From: JALOKP01 sp963800865
GTDB lineage: Bacteria > Acidobacteriota > Polarisedimenticolia > J045
Assembly (NCBI GenBank): GCA_963800865.1
Contig: CAWDCL010000005.1
Coordinates: 310,001 to 374,000 of the forward strand
Reading direction: 5' to 3'
Length of the DNA stretch: 64,000 bases
Shown here: one piece after another, positions 17,731 through 25,896 of the stretch
Position numbering within the stretch: the stretch's first letter is position 1
How the letters are laid out: the number at the start of each line of letters is the position of its first letter
The notes under the pieces: generated by a model
The model's database searches: none
Seen by the model: the letters and a program-made list of their open reading frames with translations, nothing else
Told to the model about the DNA's origin: nothing
Translations under genes and position numbers: made by a program

Positions 17731-18198
17731 CTAGAACCCGGAGGGGCTCTGGTCCGGCAGCAGCTCGACCTTGCTGACGAAGTACTCGGTCTCGCCGAAG
17801 CAGGTGGTCGGGACGAACTTGTGCTGCTCGTAGTGCAGGCGGACGCGCTGGCCGAGCATCCGGTTGATCTCGGCCGCAGTGGCGTCCTCGCGCACCGAGA
17901 AGTGGAAGATCTCGGGCATCGAGCCCGGGTAGTTCACCATCGCCAGCTGCCCTTCCCAGGTCTTGCAGAGCCAGCCGCTCTTGCTGAACTTCTGCACCAC
18001 GCCGGTCCGCTCGCCGCTGGAGTAGTCGAAGCTCAGCGCGAGCCAGGTCCAGAGCACGGCCACGGCGATGACGGCGAAGAAGGCCATCCACAGCGCGCGC
18101 TTGATCCAGCGCCAGCTGCGCGCGAGGAAGCCCGGGCCCTCCGGCGCGGGCGGAGCGGCGGGGCCGGGTGGGACGGACGCGGGCGGGATCGTGGACAT
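17731..18198 (-). CDS. Conserved single-span membrane protein of unknown function
   Basis: 155 residues. Pro/Ala-rich cytoplasmic N-terminus, one membrane segment at about 36-58, then a conserved extracytoplasmic part beginning DYSSGERTGVVQKFSKSG and containing KTWEGQLAM. The 'SxGERxGxxxKFSxKG' pattern is shared with small membrane proteins of many bacteria, some misannotated as 6-phosphogluconate dehydrogenase; I know no experimentally proven function. It starts 11 bases after the stop of the YccU-type gene and is probably co-transcribed with it. Confidence 0.75.
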   Translation of the reverse strand: MSTIPPASVPPGPAAPPAPEGPGFLARSWRWIKRALWMAFFAVIAVAVLWTWLALSFDYSSGERTGVVQKFSKSGWLCKTWEGQLAMVNYPGSMPEIFHFSVREDATAAEINRMLGQRVRLHYEQHKFVPTTCFGETEYFVSKVELLPDQSPSGF

Positions 18199-18209
18199 GG
18201 CGGGGTCTC

Positions 18210-18626
18210 CTAGGCGTTGCTGACGACCATGATGCAGGCGTCGTAGACGGTCTTGAAGGGCGCCCCGTGAACGTAGGCGAGGACCGCGTCGTCGAAGCTG
18301 CCGTCCTGCAGCCAGACCGCCGGCAGACCGAGCGCGGCGACCTCCTGCAGCACGGCCAGCGTCACCGGCGGCGGCGTGACCATGGTCACGATGTCGATCG
18401 GCTGCGGCGCCGCGGCCAGCGAGGCGTAGGCCGGCAGGCCGGCGATCTCCGGCTCCCTCGGGTTGATCGGCAGGACCGTGTATCCCTTGCCGTGCAGGTT
18501 GCCGACGATGATGCAGCCGTACTTCGCGGGGTTCGCGCTCGCCCCGACGACGGCGATCCGCGCCCTCGGCCCCTTGCGGGCCAGCACCGCCAGCACATCG
18601 GGAGGGTGCGGGTTCTCGTGGGTCAT
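18210..18626 (-). CDS. CoA-binding domain protein (YccU type)
   Basis: 138 residues, Rossmann fold. Matches the CoA_binding_2 family in VVGASANPAKYGCIIVGNL, the YTVLPINP stretch, and WLQDGSFDDAV. Such stand-alone domains bind CoA or nucleotide; no reaction is established. GGAGG lies about 5 bases before the ATG, so this gene is leadered; a possible -10 (TAAGAT, - strand, 18671-18676) lies about 45 bases upstream, back to back with the TauE gene promoter. Confidence 0.88.
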   Translation of the reverse strand: MTHENPHPPDVLAVLARKGPRARIAVVGASANPAKYGCIIVGNLHGKGYTVLPINPREPEIAGLPAYASLAAAPQPIDIVTMVTPPPVTLAVLQEVAALGLPAVWLQDGSFDDAVLAYVHGAPFKTVYDACIMVVSNA

Positions 18627-18735
18627 CGTGACCTCCGCAGGCGCGCACCGGAGGGGCCGGCGCGGGCGGGATCTTACCCCGGACGCGGGGCGGGGTTCCT
18701 CCCCCGGCCGGTGGCCGCGGCGGGGGGCTCTCCCC

Positions 18736-18741
18736 GATACT
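18736..18741 (+). promoter_or_regulatory. -10-like hexamer for a leaderless TauE gene
   Basis: GATACT lies seven bases before the ATG at 18749, with no Shine-Dalgarno between. Transcription from it would start at or next to the start codon. No clear -35 is visible. Confidence 0.45.
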
Positions 18742-18748
18742 CCCCGCG

Positions 18749-19519
18749 ATGACTCTCGCCGACACCGCGCTCCTCGCCTCTGCCGGGGCCGTGGCCGGGG
18801 CGCTCAACTCGGTGGCCGGCGGCGGGAGCTTCGTCTCGTTCCCGGCGCTGCTCTTCACCGGCGTCCCCGCGATCCCGGCCAACGCGACGAACACGGTCGC
18901 GCTGCAGCCCGGGGCGATGGCGAGCGCCTGGGCCTATCGGCGGCAGCTCAGCGCGCACCGCGGCGCGGTGATCGGGCTCGGCGCGGTGAGCCTCGTGGGC
19001 GGCCTCGCCGGGGCGCTGCTGCTGCTGAAGACACCCGAGCGGACCTTTCTCTGGATCCTGCCGTGGCTGCTGCTGTTCGCGACGCTGCTCTTCAGCCTCG
19101 GGCCGACGATCACGGCCTCGCTGCGGGCCCGGGTGGCCGGCCGTGCGGAGACCAGACCGGGGGCGATCTGGCTCGCCGTGGCCGCTGCCCAGTTCGCGAT
19201 CGCGGTCTACGGCGGCTACTTCGGCGGCGGGATCGGGATCATGATGCTGGCCGCGCTGTCGCTCTCCGGCATGACCAACATCCACGAGATGAATGCCTTC
19301 AAGACGCTGCTCGGCAGCCTGATCAACGGGACCGCGGTCGTGGCGTTCATCGTCGCCGGCGTCGTCCACTGGCCGCAGGGGCTGACGATGATGGCGGGGG
19401 CGGTGCTGGGGGGCTACTTCGGCGCGCACTGGGCGCAGCGGGTCGAGCCGAAGCTGGTGCGTGCGCTGGTCATCGTGACGGGCGCGGCGATGACGGTCTA
19501 CTTCTTCCTGCGGGCCTGA
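18749..19519 (+). CDS. TauE/SafE-family anion exporter
   Basis: 256 residues, about eight membrane segments. TauE/SafE proteins export sulfite, sulfoacetate or related anions, or act as small-molecule permeases. The two repeated family motifs are visible: GALNSVAGGGSFVSFPALL with ATNTVAL near the N-terminus, and YGGYFGGGIGIMMLA with MNAFKTLLGSLINGTA in the second half. No sulfur-metabolism gene is adjacent, so the substrate cannot be assigned. Convergent with the cupin gene, 45 bases away. Confidence 0.9.
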   Translation: MTLADTALLASAGAVAGALNSVAGGGSFVSFPALLFTGVPAIPANATNTVALQPGAMASAWAYRRQLSAHRGAVIGLGAVSLVGGLAGALLLLKTPERTFLWILPWLLLFATLLFSLGPTITASLRARVAGRAETRPGAIWLAVAAAQFAIAVYGGYFGGGIGIMMLAALSLSGMTNIHEMNAFKTLLGSLINGTAVVAFIVAGVVHWPQGLTMMAGAVLGGYFGAHWAQRVEPKLVRALVIVTGAAMTVYFFLRA

Positions 19520-19564
19520 CCGGGACGGGACGGGCGCGAAGTCCCCGGCCCGCGCCGGCCCCGC

Positions 19565-19951
19565 TCAGCCCTTCATCGCGTTCAGCATGTGGTCGATGAC
19601 GTGGGTGTGCTCGCGCTGCGGGCTGAACAGGACGACCTCGGCGTCCTTCAGCACCCGCACGCTGTGGCCGGGCGGCCAGTAGAAGAGGTCGTTCTCCCGG
19701 CAGGTCTCGGCCTTGCCGTCGGTGTAGGTCACGACGACCTCCCCGGAGATCATGTAGCCCCAGTGCGGCGCCTGGCAGGCGTCGCCCTCGAGCCCCTTCA
19801 GGAGCGGCGCGATGTCGGTGCCGGCGCCGAGCGAGAAGTACTCGCCTCCCATCGTGCCGAAGCCGGTCGCGTCACCGAAGTCCGTGGCCTGGCGCGCGAC
19901 CGCGCCGGGGACATTGATCCGGGCGGGAATCTGCTCCTTGGGAATGTGCAT
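19565..19951 (-). CDS. Small cupin-domain protein
   Basis: 128 residues. Single cupin barrel with HWGYMISGEVVVTYTDG (first motif) and LFYWPPGHSVRV (second motif). Start ATG at 19951 is preferred because AAAGGGGAG precedes it by about 6 bases; an upstream ATG at 19996 is possible. Found next to a DUF4242 gene transcribed the same way. Function of this subgroup is not known to me; metal ligands are only partly conserved (His in HWG, His in GHS). Confidence 0.85.
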   Translation of the reverse strand: MHIPKEQIPARINVPGAVARQATDFGDATGFGTMGGEYFSLGAGTDIAPLLKGLEGDACQAPHWGYMISGEVVVTYTDGKAETCRENDLFYWPPGHSVRVLKDAEVVLFSPQREHTHVIDHMLNAMKG

Positions 19952-20014
19952 GCGTGGCTCCCCTTTCGCCGGCTCTTCCCGCAGGAAGCCGCTCAAATCG
20001 GCCCGATCTCTCCT

Positions 20015-20287
20015 TCACTCCGCCGTGGTCGGATCGATCACGGCCCGGACCCGCGCCACGTGGTTGGCCGGGAAATCGCCGCGCCGCGCGTGCTCGCGGA
20101 CGGTCTCCTCGTCCGGGGCGAGGTAGATGCAGTAGATCTTGTCGTCGGTGACGTAGCTCTGGATCCACTGGATCCGGGGACCCATCCCCTGCAGGACCCC
20201 GCAGGACTTCTGCGAGATCGCGTGCAGCTGTTCGACGGACAGCTTCCCGGCGCCGGGAAGGTCTCTCTCGATGACGTACTTCGGCAT
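20015..20287 (-). CDS. DUF4242 small protein (SCO4226-like fold)
   Basis: 90 residues. Begins MPKYVIERDLPGAGKLS and contains IQWIQSYVTDDKIYCIYLAPDEE followed by REHARRGDFPANHVARV, the DUF4242 pattern. A Streptomyces member of the family, SCO4226, binds nickel; whether that applies here is unknown. AGGAG lies 9 bases before the start. A sigma-70-like promoter at 20339-20367 drives it, with the cupin gene probably second in the unit. Confidence 0.88.
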   Translation of the reverse strand: MPKYVIERDLPGAGKLSVEQLHAISQKSCGVLQGMGPRIQWIQSYVTDDKIYCIYLAPDEETVREHARRGDFPANHVARVRAVIDPTTAE

Positions 20288-20338
20288 GCGTCCGGTCTCC
20301 TGCGGCCGGGGCTTTCCGTCCGTCCGACTTACATTCGC

Positions 20339-20367
20339 AGTATTTGTTGTTATTCCAGTCTCGTCAA
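20339..20367 (-). promoter_or_regulatory. Sigma-70-type promoter of the DUF4242-cupin unit
   Basis: On the - strand, TTGACG (20367-20362) and AATACT (20344-20339) are separated by exactly 17 bases, giving 5/6 and 4/6 matches to the -35 and -10 consensus, in a conspicuously AT-richer patch. Start of transcription would be about 45 bases before the DUF4242 ATG. Confidence 0.7.
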
Positions 20368-20439
20368 GCGCCAGCGAGGCCGCCCTGCCGTCCGTGGACA
20401 CGGCACGGCTTTGACGACCGGTTCTTCCTGCAAGCCCGC

Positions 20440-20790
20440 TCAGGGCGCCCCGAGCGCAAGCACGAGCCGCAGCCCCGCCTCGACCCGGGCCATCACGGGC
20501 GCCGCCAGGCTGCGCACGCACTCCGCCAGGAGCCCGCGATCGAGCGTCACCAGCTGCGAGACGTTCACCACCGACGCCCGCGCCAGGCCGCTCGCCCGCC
20601 GCGGCAGCAGCACGTTGCCCGGTGCCGCCGCCAGCTCGAGGTTCGACGAGATCGTCGCGACGACGACGGTCCCGATCCGGCTGCGGTTGATGGCGTCGGA
20701 CTGGACGACGACCACGGCGCGGCGGAAGCCGGGGCCGGAGCCGACGGGATCCGGCAGCGCGGCCCACCAGATCTCGCCGCGGCGGATCAC
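20440..20790 (-). CDS. MazF/PemK-type toxin (mRNA interferase)
   Basis: 116 residues. N-terminal RRGEIWWAALPDPVGSGPG followed by RRAVVVVQSDAINRS and VVVATISSN is the MazF/PemK signature; the family cleaves RNA at short sequences. The ATG overlaps the antitoxin stop (ATGA), the usual coupling of toxin to antitoxin. Last gene of a long - strand run. The C-terminal LTLDRG-like segment (VSQLVTLDRGLL) is also family-typical, so it looks intact. Confidence 0.92.
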   Translation of the reverse strand: MIRRGEIWWAALPDPVGSGPGFRRAVVVVQSDAINRSRIGTVVVATISSNLELAAAPGNVLLPRRASGLARASVVNVSQLVTLDRGLLAECVRSLAAPVMARVEAGLRLVLALGAP

Positions 20791-21023
20791 CAGTCCTCGC
20801 GTCCGATCGCGCGGGCCTGGGCCCGGAGCAGCGCCGGCTCGACGCGTGCGTCAATGCCGAGGTAGACGCGATCGAGCTGCGCGGTCACGTCCGCGTCGCC
20901 GCTCCGGTCGAGGTAGAGGCGGACCGCCTCGCTGAAGAACCGGCTGCGCGACATCCCGCGGCGTTGCGCCGCGTCCTCGGCCGCCTGGAAGAGGTCGTCG
21001 GGAATCGAGATGGCGGTCTTCAT
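20787..21023 (-). CDS. Ribbon-helix-helix antitoxin partner of MazF
   Basis: 78 residues. N-terminal MKTAISIPDDLFQAAEDAA and SRSRFFSEAVRLYL form a MetJ/Arc (CopG-like) DNA-binding fold; the acidic C-terminus (YLGIDARVEP...) should neutralise the toxin. Its ATG overlaps the stop of the MFS gene upstream, and its stop overlaps the toxin ATG, so three unrelated genes are translationally linked. Such antitoxins normally repress their own promoter; I see no separate operator because the upstream DNA is MFS coding sequence. Confidence 0.88.
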   Translation of the reverse strand: MKTAISIPDDLFQAAEDAAQRRGMSRSRFFSEAVRLYLDRSGDADVTAQLDRVYLGIDARVEPALLRAQARAIGREDW

Positions 21024-22231
21024 CGGCCCTCGGGGCCCCGGAGCGGCCGGTCGCAGATCCCGGCGCGGCGGCGCGCGAGCAGCAGCAGCGCCGCCCCCGC
21101 GCAGGCCAGGAACGCGAGCGATGCCAGCCGCAGCGGCCACGGCGGCCCGACCCCGTAGGCCAGCTCGCCGGTGAACGGCCCGACGATCCGCCCCAGGCTC
21201 GACAGCCCCTGGTAGATCCCGAGGATCCCGCCGACCTCGTCGGGGTCGGCCAGCTCCGAGGCCAGCGCCGACAGCGACGGGTTGGTGATCCCGACGCCGA
21301 TCGCCATCACGCCGAGCGCCACGCCGGAGAGCGCGAGCGTCGGCATGTACGGGACGAAGCCGAGGCAGACGCCGCTGATCACCAGCCCGGCCGCCACCAG
21401 CCGCGCCTCGCCGAAGCGCTTCGCCAGCCGGCCGATCAGCCCCCCCTGCACGATCGCGCCGACGAGGCCGATCCCGACCAGCAGGTAGCTGACCTCCTTC
21501 GGGCCGATCGCGTACTTGTGGCTGAAGAACTGCGCGAAGGTGACTTCGAACCCGGAGAACGCGGCGGTCGTGAGGAAGTAGATCGCCAGCACGAGGCCGA
21601 GGCACGGGTGGGTCAGCGCGCGCCCGAGGCGGGCGACCGTGAACGGATCGTGGGCGGCGCGGTCGCGCTGGTTCGGGTCGAGCGTCTCGGGCAGCAGGAA
21701 CCAGGTCAGGACGAGCGCGACCGCGGAGGTTGCCGCGGCGCCGAGGCCCGGCGCGCCCGGGCCGAAGTGCTCGTAGAGCAGCCCGCCGAAGGCCGGCCCG
21801 AGGATGAACCCCAGCCCGAACGCGGCGCCGATCACCCCCATCCCGCGCGCGCGCCCCTCGGGGCCGGTGATGTCGGCGATCACCGCCTGCGCGGTCGAGA
21901 TGTTCGCGCCGGCGATCCCGGCGACGATGCGGGAGGCGAAGAGCATCGGCAGCGAGCCCGCGAACCCGAGCAGCATGTAGCCGGCCACGGCCCCGGCCAG
22001 CGAGGTCAGCAGGATCGGGCGCCGACCGAAGCGGTCCGACAGCCGGCCGAGGATCGGCGCGAAGACGAACTGCATCGCCGAGAACGAAGCCATCAGGAAG
22101 CCCAGCGTCAGCGGCGACGGCTTGAACGTCTCGGCGTACAGCGGCAGCAGCGGGATCACCATCCCGAAGCCGATCAGGTCGATGAAGACGATCAGGAACA
22201 GGACCCCCAGCTTGGCGCGGTGCTCTTTCAT
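21020..22231 (-). CDS. MFS drug-efflux transporter (TetA-like)
   Basis: 403 residues, 12 membrane segments. N-terminal LIGFGMVIPLLPLYAETF and the loop GRLSDRFGRRPILL are MFS DHA1 motifs; motif C-like GFILGPAFGGLL follows in segment 5. Substrate is unknown; tetracycline-type and multidrug exporters share these patterns. Separated by 10 bases from the YjbQ gene upstream and overlaps the antitoxin downstream. Confidence 0.9.
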   Translation of the reverse strand: MKEHRAKLGVLFLIVFIDLIGFGMVIPLLPLYAETFKPSPLTLGFLMASFSAMQFVFAPILGRLSDRFGRRPILLTSLAGAVAGYMLLGFAGSLPMLFASRIVAGIAGANISTAQAVIADITGPEGRARGMGVIGAAFGLGFILGPAFGGLLYEHFGPGAPGLGAAATSAVALVLTWFLLPETLDPNQRDRAAHDPFTVARLGRALTHPCLGLVLAIYFLTTAAFSGFEVTFAQFFSHKYAIGPKEVSYLLVGIGLVGAIVQGGLIGRLAKRFGEARLVAAGLVISGVCLGFVPYMPTLALSGVALGVMAIGVGITNPSLSALASELADPDEVGGILGIYQGLSSLGRIVGPFTGELAYGVGPPWPLRLASLAFLACAGAALLLLARRRAGICDRPLRGPEGR

Positions 22232-22241
22232 CGGCTCTCCG

Positions 22242-22658
22242 TCACTCGCCCAGCACGCGGACTTCGATCCGCCGGCGGTGGGCAGCGCAGCGGTGCTCGA
22301 CCAGGTAGAGCCCCTGCCAGGTTCCCAGCTGCAGCGCGCCGTCGCCCACCGGGATGACCTCCGAGGTGTGCGTCAGCGCCGCCTTGACGTGCGCCGGCAT
22401 GTCGTCGTCCCCCTCGCTGTCGTGGCGGAACAGCGGGTCCCCCGCCGGGACGAGCCGCTCGAAGAAGGCCAGGAAGTCGCGCTGCACGGTGGGGTCGGCG
22501 TTCTCCTGGATCAGCAGGCTGGCGCTGGTGTGGCGGCAGAAGACGACCGCGATCCCGTCGGCGATCCCCGACGAGCGCACGATCCGCGCCAGCTCGGCCG
22601 TGACCTCGTAGAAGCCGGCGCCGCGCGTGGCGACCTCGATCGTGCCGCGCTCGACCAC
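22242..22658 (-). CDS. YjbQ/UPF0047 family protein
   Basis: 138 residues. Contains VVFCRHTSASLLIQENADP, FFERLVP, HDSEGDDDMPAHVKAALT and QLGTWQGLYLVEHR, all family hallmarks. YjbQ proteins have been linked to a thiamine-phosphate synthase-like activity in E. coli; the physiological role is unsettled. GTG start at 22658 chosen; it follows the permease stop by 5 bases. Nothing else in the run concerns thiamine. Confidence 0.9.
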   Translation of the reverse strand: MVERGTIEVATRGAGFYEVTAELARIVRSSGIADGIAVVFCRHTSASLLIQENADPTVQRDFLAFFERLVPAGDPLFRHDSEGDDDMPAHVKAALTHTSEVIPVGDGALQLGTWQGLYLVEHRCAAHRRRIEVRVLGE

Positions 22659-22663
22659 CGGCT

Positions 22664-24001
22664 TCAGGCCTTGGCCCGGGCCAGTCGGGCCTGGCGGAAG
22701 ATCTGCCGCAGGCTGGGCCGGGTCCCGGTCAGGAGCAGGCCGACGCGGAAGAGGCGGGCCCCGATCTTGAGCGCGACGATCGTCGAACCGATCATCACGA
22801 GGAACGACAGTACGATCTGCCACCACGGGAAGCCGGCCGGTTCCAGCGACGCGCGCATCAGCACCGTCAAGGGGGCCGTGAACGGTATGAACGTCATGAT
22901 CGTCGGGACCACGCCGTTGGGGTCGGCGAGGAGCACGCCGAACATCATCAGCGGGACCACCGTCGGCAGCGTCAGCGCGGCGCTCCACTGCTGCGCTTCG
23001 CGCATCGTCCCGCCCAGCGAAGAGAGCCCGAGCATCAGGCTGCCGGTGAACATGTAGGCGGCCAGGAAGAACGGCAGCGCGAGGCCGACCGCGAGCCACG
23101 GGATCGAGATCCCGAACGCAACCAGCATCCCGGCGAACCCCAGGCCGCCGGCGGACAGCATCGCGACCCAGGCGCCGATCTGCAGCAGGCCGGCCGCCCC
23201 GAGGCCGAGCAGCTTGCCGGTCAGGATCTCGTCGGGCGAGGCCGAGCTGAGCAGGACCTCGACGACGCGGTTCTCCTTCTCGACCGCGACGGCCTGCAGC
23301 AGGTAGCCGGCCGTCCCCATCAGTGCCGAGAAGAGCAGGATCGCGAAAGCCAGCGGGACCAGGATCCGCGCGATCTCGGTCTTCGCGCTGCGGGGCTTGA
23401 TCTCGCCGTCGGCGCCGACGTTGAAGCTCTCGGAGTCGGCGACCGGTTCGCGCACCCGCGCGACGAACTCGGCCGGGACACGCCCCTCGATCAGCCGCTC
23501 CTTGATCAGCTCGCCGAACTGGCGCCCCGCCCCGCCGCCGGAGAACGGCCCGGATTCCTTGATGTAGGAGTTCACGCGGCCGGTCGCGAGGTAGTCGTCG
23601 GGCAGGACGTAGTAGCCGGCGAGGTTCCCGGCGAGCAGGTCGCGCCGCGCCTCGTCCTCGCTCCCGACCGGGCGGAAGACGGCGTTCCCCTTGGCGATCG
23701 AGTCGACTGCGGCGTTCGCCTGGCCGACCTTCTCGAGCGCCTCGCGGGCCTCGGCGGGCAGCTCGGGCAGCGGCGCGCTGGTGTCGCCCGACAGGCGCAT
23801 CACGGCCGGCTTGTCGACGACGCCGTAGATCCGCGTCTCGTTCTCCTTCATGTGAATGAAGAAGCCCGGGATCACGCCGATCAGGCCCCAGAAGCCGAGG
23901 ATCAGCGGCATCCCGAAGGTCGCAAACAGCCAGCCGGGCCGCTTGACGGTCGAGAGGAACTCGAACCCGGCGACGGCGCGGACCTTGCTTCCCCGGATCA
24001 T
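22664..24001 (-). CDS. ABC-2 type exporter permease (NatB/YhaP-like)
   Basis: 445 residues. N-terminal membrane segment, a large extracytoplasmic domain (about 60-240), then about six membrane segments, the ABC-2 permease layout. The AVEKENRVVEVLLSSASPDEILTGK stretch is characteristic of NatB/YhaP permeases. The ATG overlaps the ATPase stop by four bases, so the pair forms one exporter. Substrate unknown; NatAB exports sodium in Bacillus. Confidence 0.9.
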   Translation of the reverse strand: MIRGSKVRAVAGFEFLSTVKRPGWLFATFGMPLILGFWGLIGVIPGFFIHMKENETRIYGVVDKPAVMRLSGDTSAPLPELPAEAREALEKVGQANAAVDSIAKGNAVFRPVGSEDEARRDLLAGNLAGYYVLPDDYLATGRVNSYIKESGPFSGGGAGRQFGELIKERLIEGRVPAEFVARVREPVADSESFNVGADGEIKPRSAKTEIARILVPLAFAILLFSALMGTAGYLLQAVAVEKENRVVEVLLSSASPDEILTGKLLGLGAAGLLQIGAWVAMLSAGGLGFAGMLVAFGISIPWLAVGLALPFFLAAYMFTGSLMLGLSSLGGTMREAQQWSAALTLPTVVPLMMFGVLLADPNGVVPTIMTFIPFTAPLTVLMRASLEPAGFPWWQIVLSFLVMIGSTIVALKIGARLFRVGLLLTGTRPSLRQIFRQARLARAKA

Positions 24002-24936
24002 GCGCGTTCTCCCTGCACGACGCGGATGAAGATCTCCTCGAGCGGTGTCAGTGCCTTCTCGAAGCGCTCGACCGCCAGGCCGGCGCGGACCAGCTCCGCG
24101 AGCAGGTCGGCCGGGGCCGTTCCGTCCGCCAGGCCGACGTGCCAGGTCCGCGGCGCGCCGTCGTCCAGCGGGGCCGCGCCGTCGCCGTCGTCCTCGGGCC
24201 GGACGTACGCGGCACCGGGGATCGCATCGGGCATCGCTCCGCGGACCCCGACGATCACCTCGGGCAGCGAGTAGCGCGCGCGGACCTCGTCCAGCGGCCC
24301 GTACACGACCAGCCGCCCCTCGTTGATCAGCGCCACCCGGTCGCACAGCTCCTCGACCAGGTTCATCTGGTGGGCGGAGAGGATCGTCGTCCGGCCGGCC
24401 CGGCGCCGCTCGATGATCAGCTCGCGCACGAACTGCACGTTGATCGGGTCGAGTCCGGAGAAGGGCTCGTCCAGCACCGCCAGCTCGGGCTCGTGCAGGA
24501 AGGTCGTCGCGATCTGGACCTTCTGCGCCATCCCCTTGGACAGCGCCTCGACCTTCCGGTTCGCGACCTCGGGCATCCCGATCCGCGTCAGCCAGCCGAG
24601 CGCGCGCCGGTGCGCGTCCGCGCGCGGCAGGCCCTTCAGCTCGCCGAAGTAGGTCATCACGTCGGCGACCTTCTGCTTGCGGTAGAGGCCGCGTTCTTCA
24701 GGCAGGTAGCCGACGCGGTCGAGTGCCGGCCCGTCGAGCGGCCGGCCGAAGAGCGTCACCGCCCCGGCGTCGGCCCGGATGATGTCCATCAGGATCCGGA
24801 TCAGCGTCGTCTTGCCGGCGCCGTTCGGGCCGAGCAGGCCGAAGACCTCACCGGCCGGGACCTCGAACGACACGCCGTCCACGGCGCGCTTCTCGCCGTA
24901 GCTCTTCCGGATCCCGTCGAACGTGAGAAAGCTCAT
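23998..24936 (-). CDS. ABC exporter ATPase (NatA/YhaQ-like)
   Basis: 312 residues. Walker A GPNGAGKTT, Q-loop GYLPEERGLY, signature LSKGMAQKVQ (a degenerate LSGGQ common to this group), Walker B LAVLDEPFSGLDP and switch His in SAHQMNLVEEL. A C-terminal domain of about 90 residues follows the nucleotide-binding domain. Overlaps the trmJ stop by four bases and the permease start by four bases. Confidence 0.94.
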   Translation of the reverse strand: MSFLTFDGIRKSYGEKRAVDGVSFEVPAGEVFGLLGPNGAGKTTLIRILMDIIRADAGAVTLFGRPLDGPALDRVGYLPEERGLYRKQKVADVMTYFGELKGLPRADAHRRALGWLTRIGMPEVANRKVEALSKGMAQKVQIATTFLHEPELAVLDEPFSGLDPINVQFVRELIIERRRAGRTTILSAHQMNLVEELCDRVALINEGRLVVYGPLDEVRARYSLPEVIVGVRGAMPDAIPGAAYVRPEDDGDGAAPLDDGAPRTWHVGLADGTAPADLLAELVRAGLAVERFEKALTPLEEIFIRVVQGERA

Positions 24937-25883
24937 CCCTCGCCATCCTCCCCGGCCGGCGCGCCGGGCGTGGACTGTTCCGCGGCGGGCGCCGGCGGGG
25001 AAGCGCTTTCCGCCGGGCGGTCGCCTCGCCGCGGCCGAGCGGCGCCGCGGCCGGCCGGAACGGTCTCCCGCGGGAGGTGCTTGTCGAGCCGCGCGGGGTC
25101 GACCGCCGACAGCCCCTCGACCGGGATCCCCGCCAGCGACGCGACCCAGTCGGTCTGGTGCAGCAGACCGCGGACGATCGCCACCTCCCACGAGGCCAGC
25201 TCGGTCCGCCCGAAGATCCGCCGCCAGCGGCGCAGCACGGCGTCGGGGTTCTGCTCCTGCAGGTGCCCGATCCGCTGCCAGACCTCGCGCATGTGGCGGT
25301 ACATCGCCTCCAGCTCGTCGGCGCTCGCCGCGCGCTCGGGCTCCTTCTCGCCCGGGAGCTTCTCGCCGAGGTCGGCGTGCGCCTCGAGCGACAGCGCGTA
25401 GCCGATCACGGCCACGGCGTGCGAGATGTTGAGCGACGGGCAGTCGGGATCGGACGGGATCGCGACGACGCGGTGGCAGCGGTCGGTCTCCTCCGTGGAG
25501 AGCCCGTCCGCCTCGCGGCCGAAGACCAGCGCCGTCTCCCCCGGCCGGCGCCAGGGCGTCAGCTCGCGGAACAGCGGCCCCGGCAGCGCCGCCGGCCCGC
25601 GCCCCTTCCCCAGCCGTCGCGAGGTGCCGATCACCAGCTCGCAGCCGTGGATCGCCTGGTCGAAGGTCTCGACCCGGACCGCCGCGTCGAGCACCGCGGC
25701 CCCCTCGGCGCGGGCGTACCAGCGCGCCTCCTGGCTCTTCGGGTCGGCGAGCCCGCCGGCGATCCACATCCGCGACAGCCCGAAATTGAGCATCGCTCGG
25801 GCGATCTGCCCCAGGTTGCCGTCGTAGCGCGGCTCGACGAGCACCACACGGATCGAGGACAGCTTGCCGGAAAGCCCGCTCAA
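24933..25883 (-). CDS. trmJ: tRNA (cytidine/uridine-2'-O-)-methyltransferase TrmJ
   Basis: 316 residues. SPOUT methyltransferase acting on the 2'-O of residue 32 in tRNA anticodon loops. N-terminal VVLVEPRYDGNLGQIARAM, GREADGLSTEE and PSLNISHAVAV are the three SPOUT/TrmJ motifs forming the SAM-binding knot. A roughly 60-residue Ala/Pro-rich tail follows. Starts 13 bases after the GH57 stop; overlaps the downstream ATPase start. Confidence 0.92.
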   Translation of the reverse strand: MSGLSGKLSSIRVVLVEPRYDGNLGQIARAMLNFGLSRMWIAGGLADPKSQEARWYARAEGAAVLDAAVRVETFDQAIHGCELVIGTSRRLGKGRGPAALPGPLFRELTPWRRPGETALVFGREADGLSTEETDRCHRVVAIPSDPDCPSLNISHAVAVIGYALSLEAHADLGEKLPGEKEPERAASADELEAMYRHMREVWQRIGHLQEQNPDAVLRRWRRIFGRTELASWEVAIVRGLLHQTDWVASLAGIPVEGLSAVDPARLDKHLPRETVPAGRGAARPRRGDRPAESASPPAPAAEQSTPGAPAGEDGEG

Positions 25884-25896
25884 GGCCGCGCTCCGC

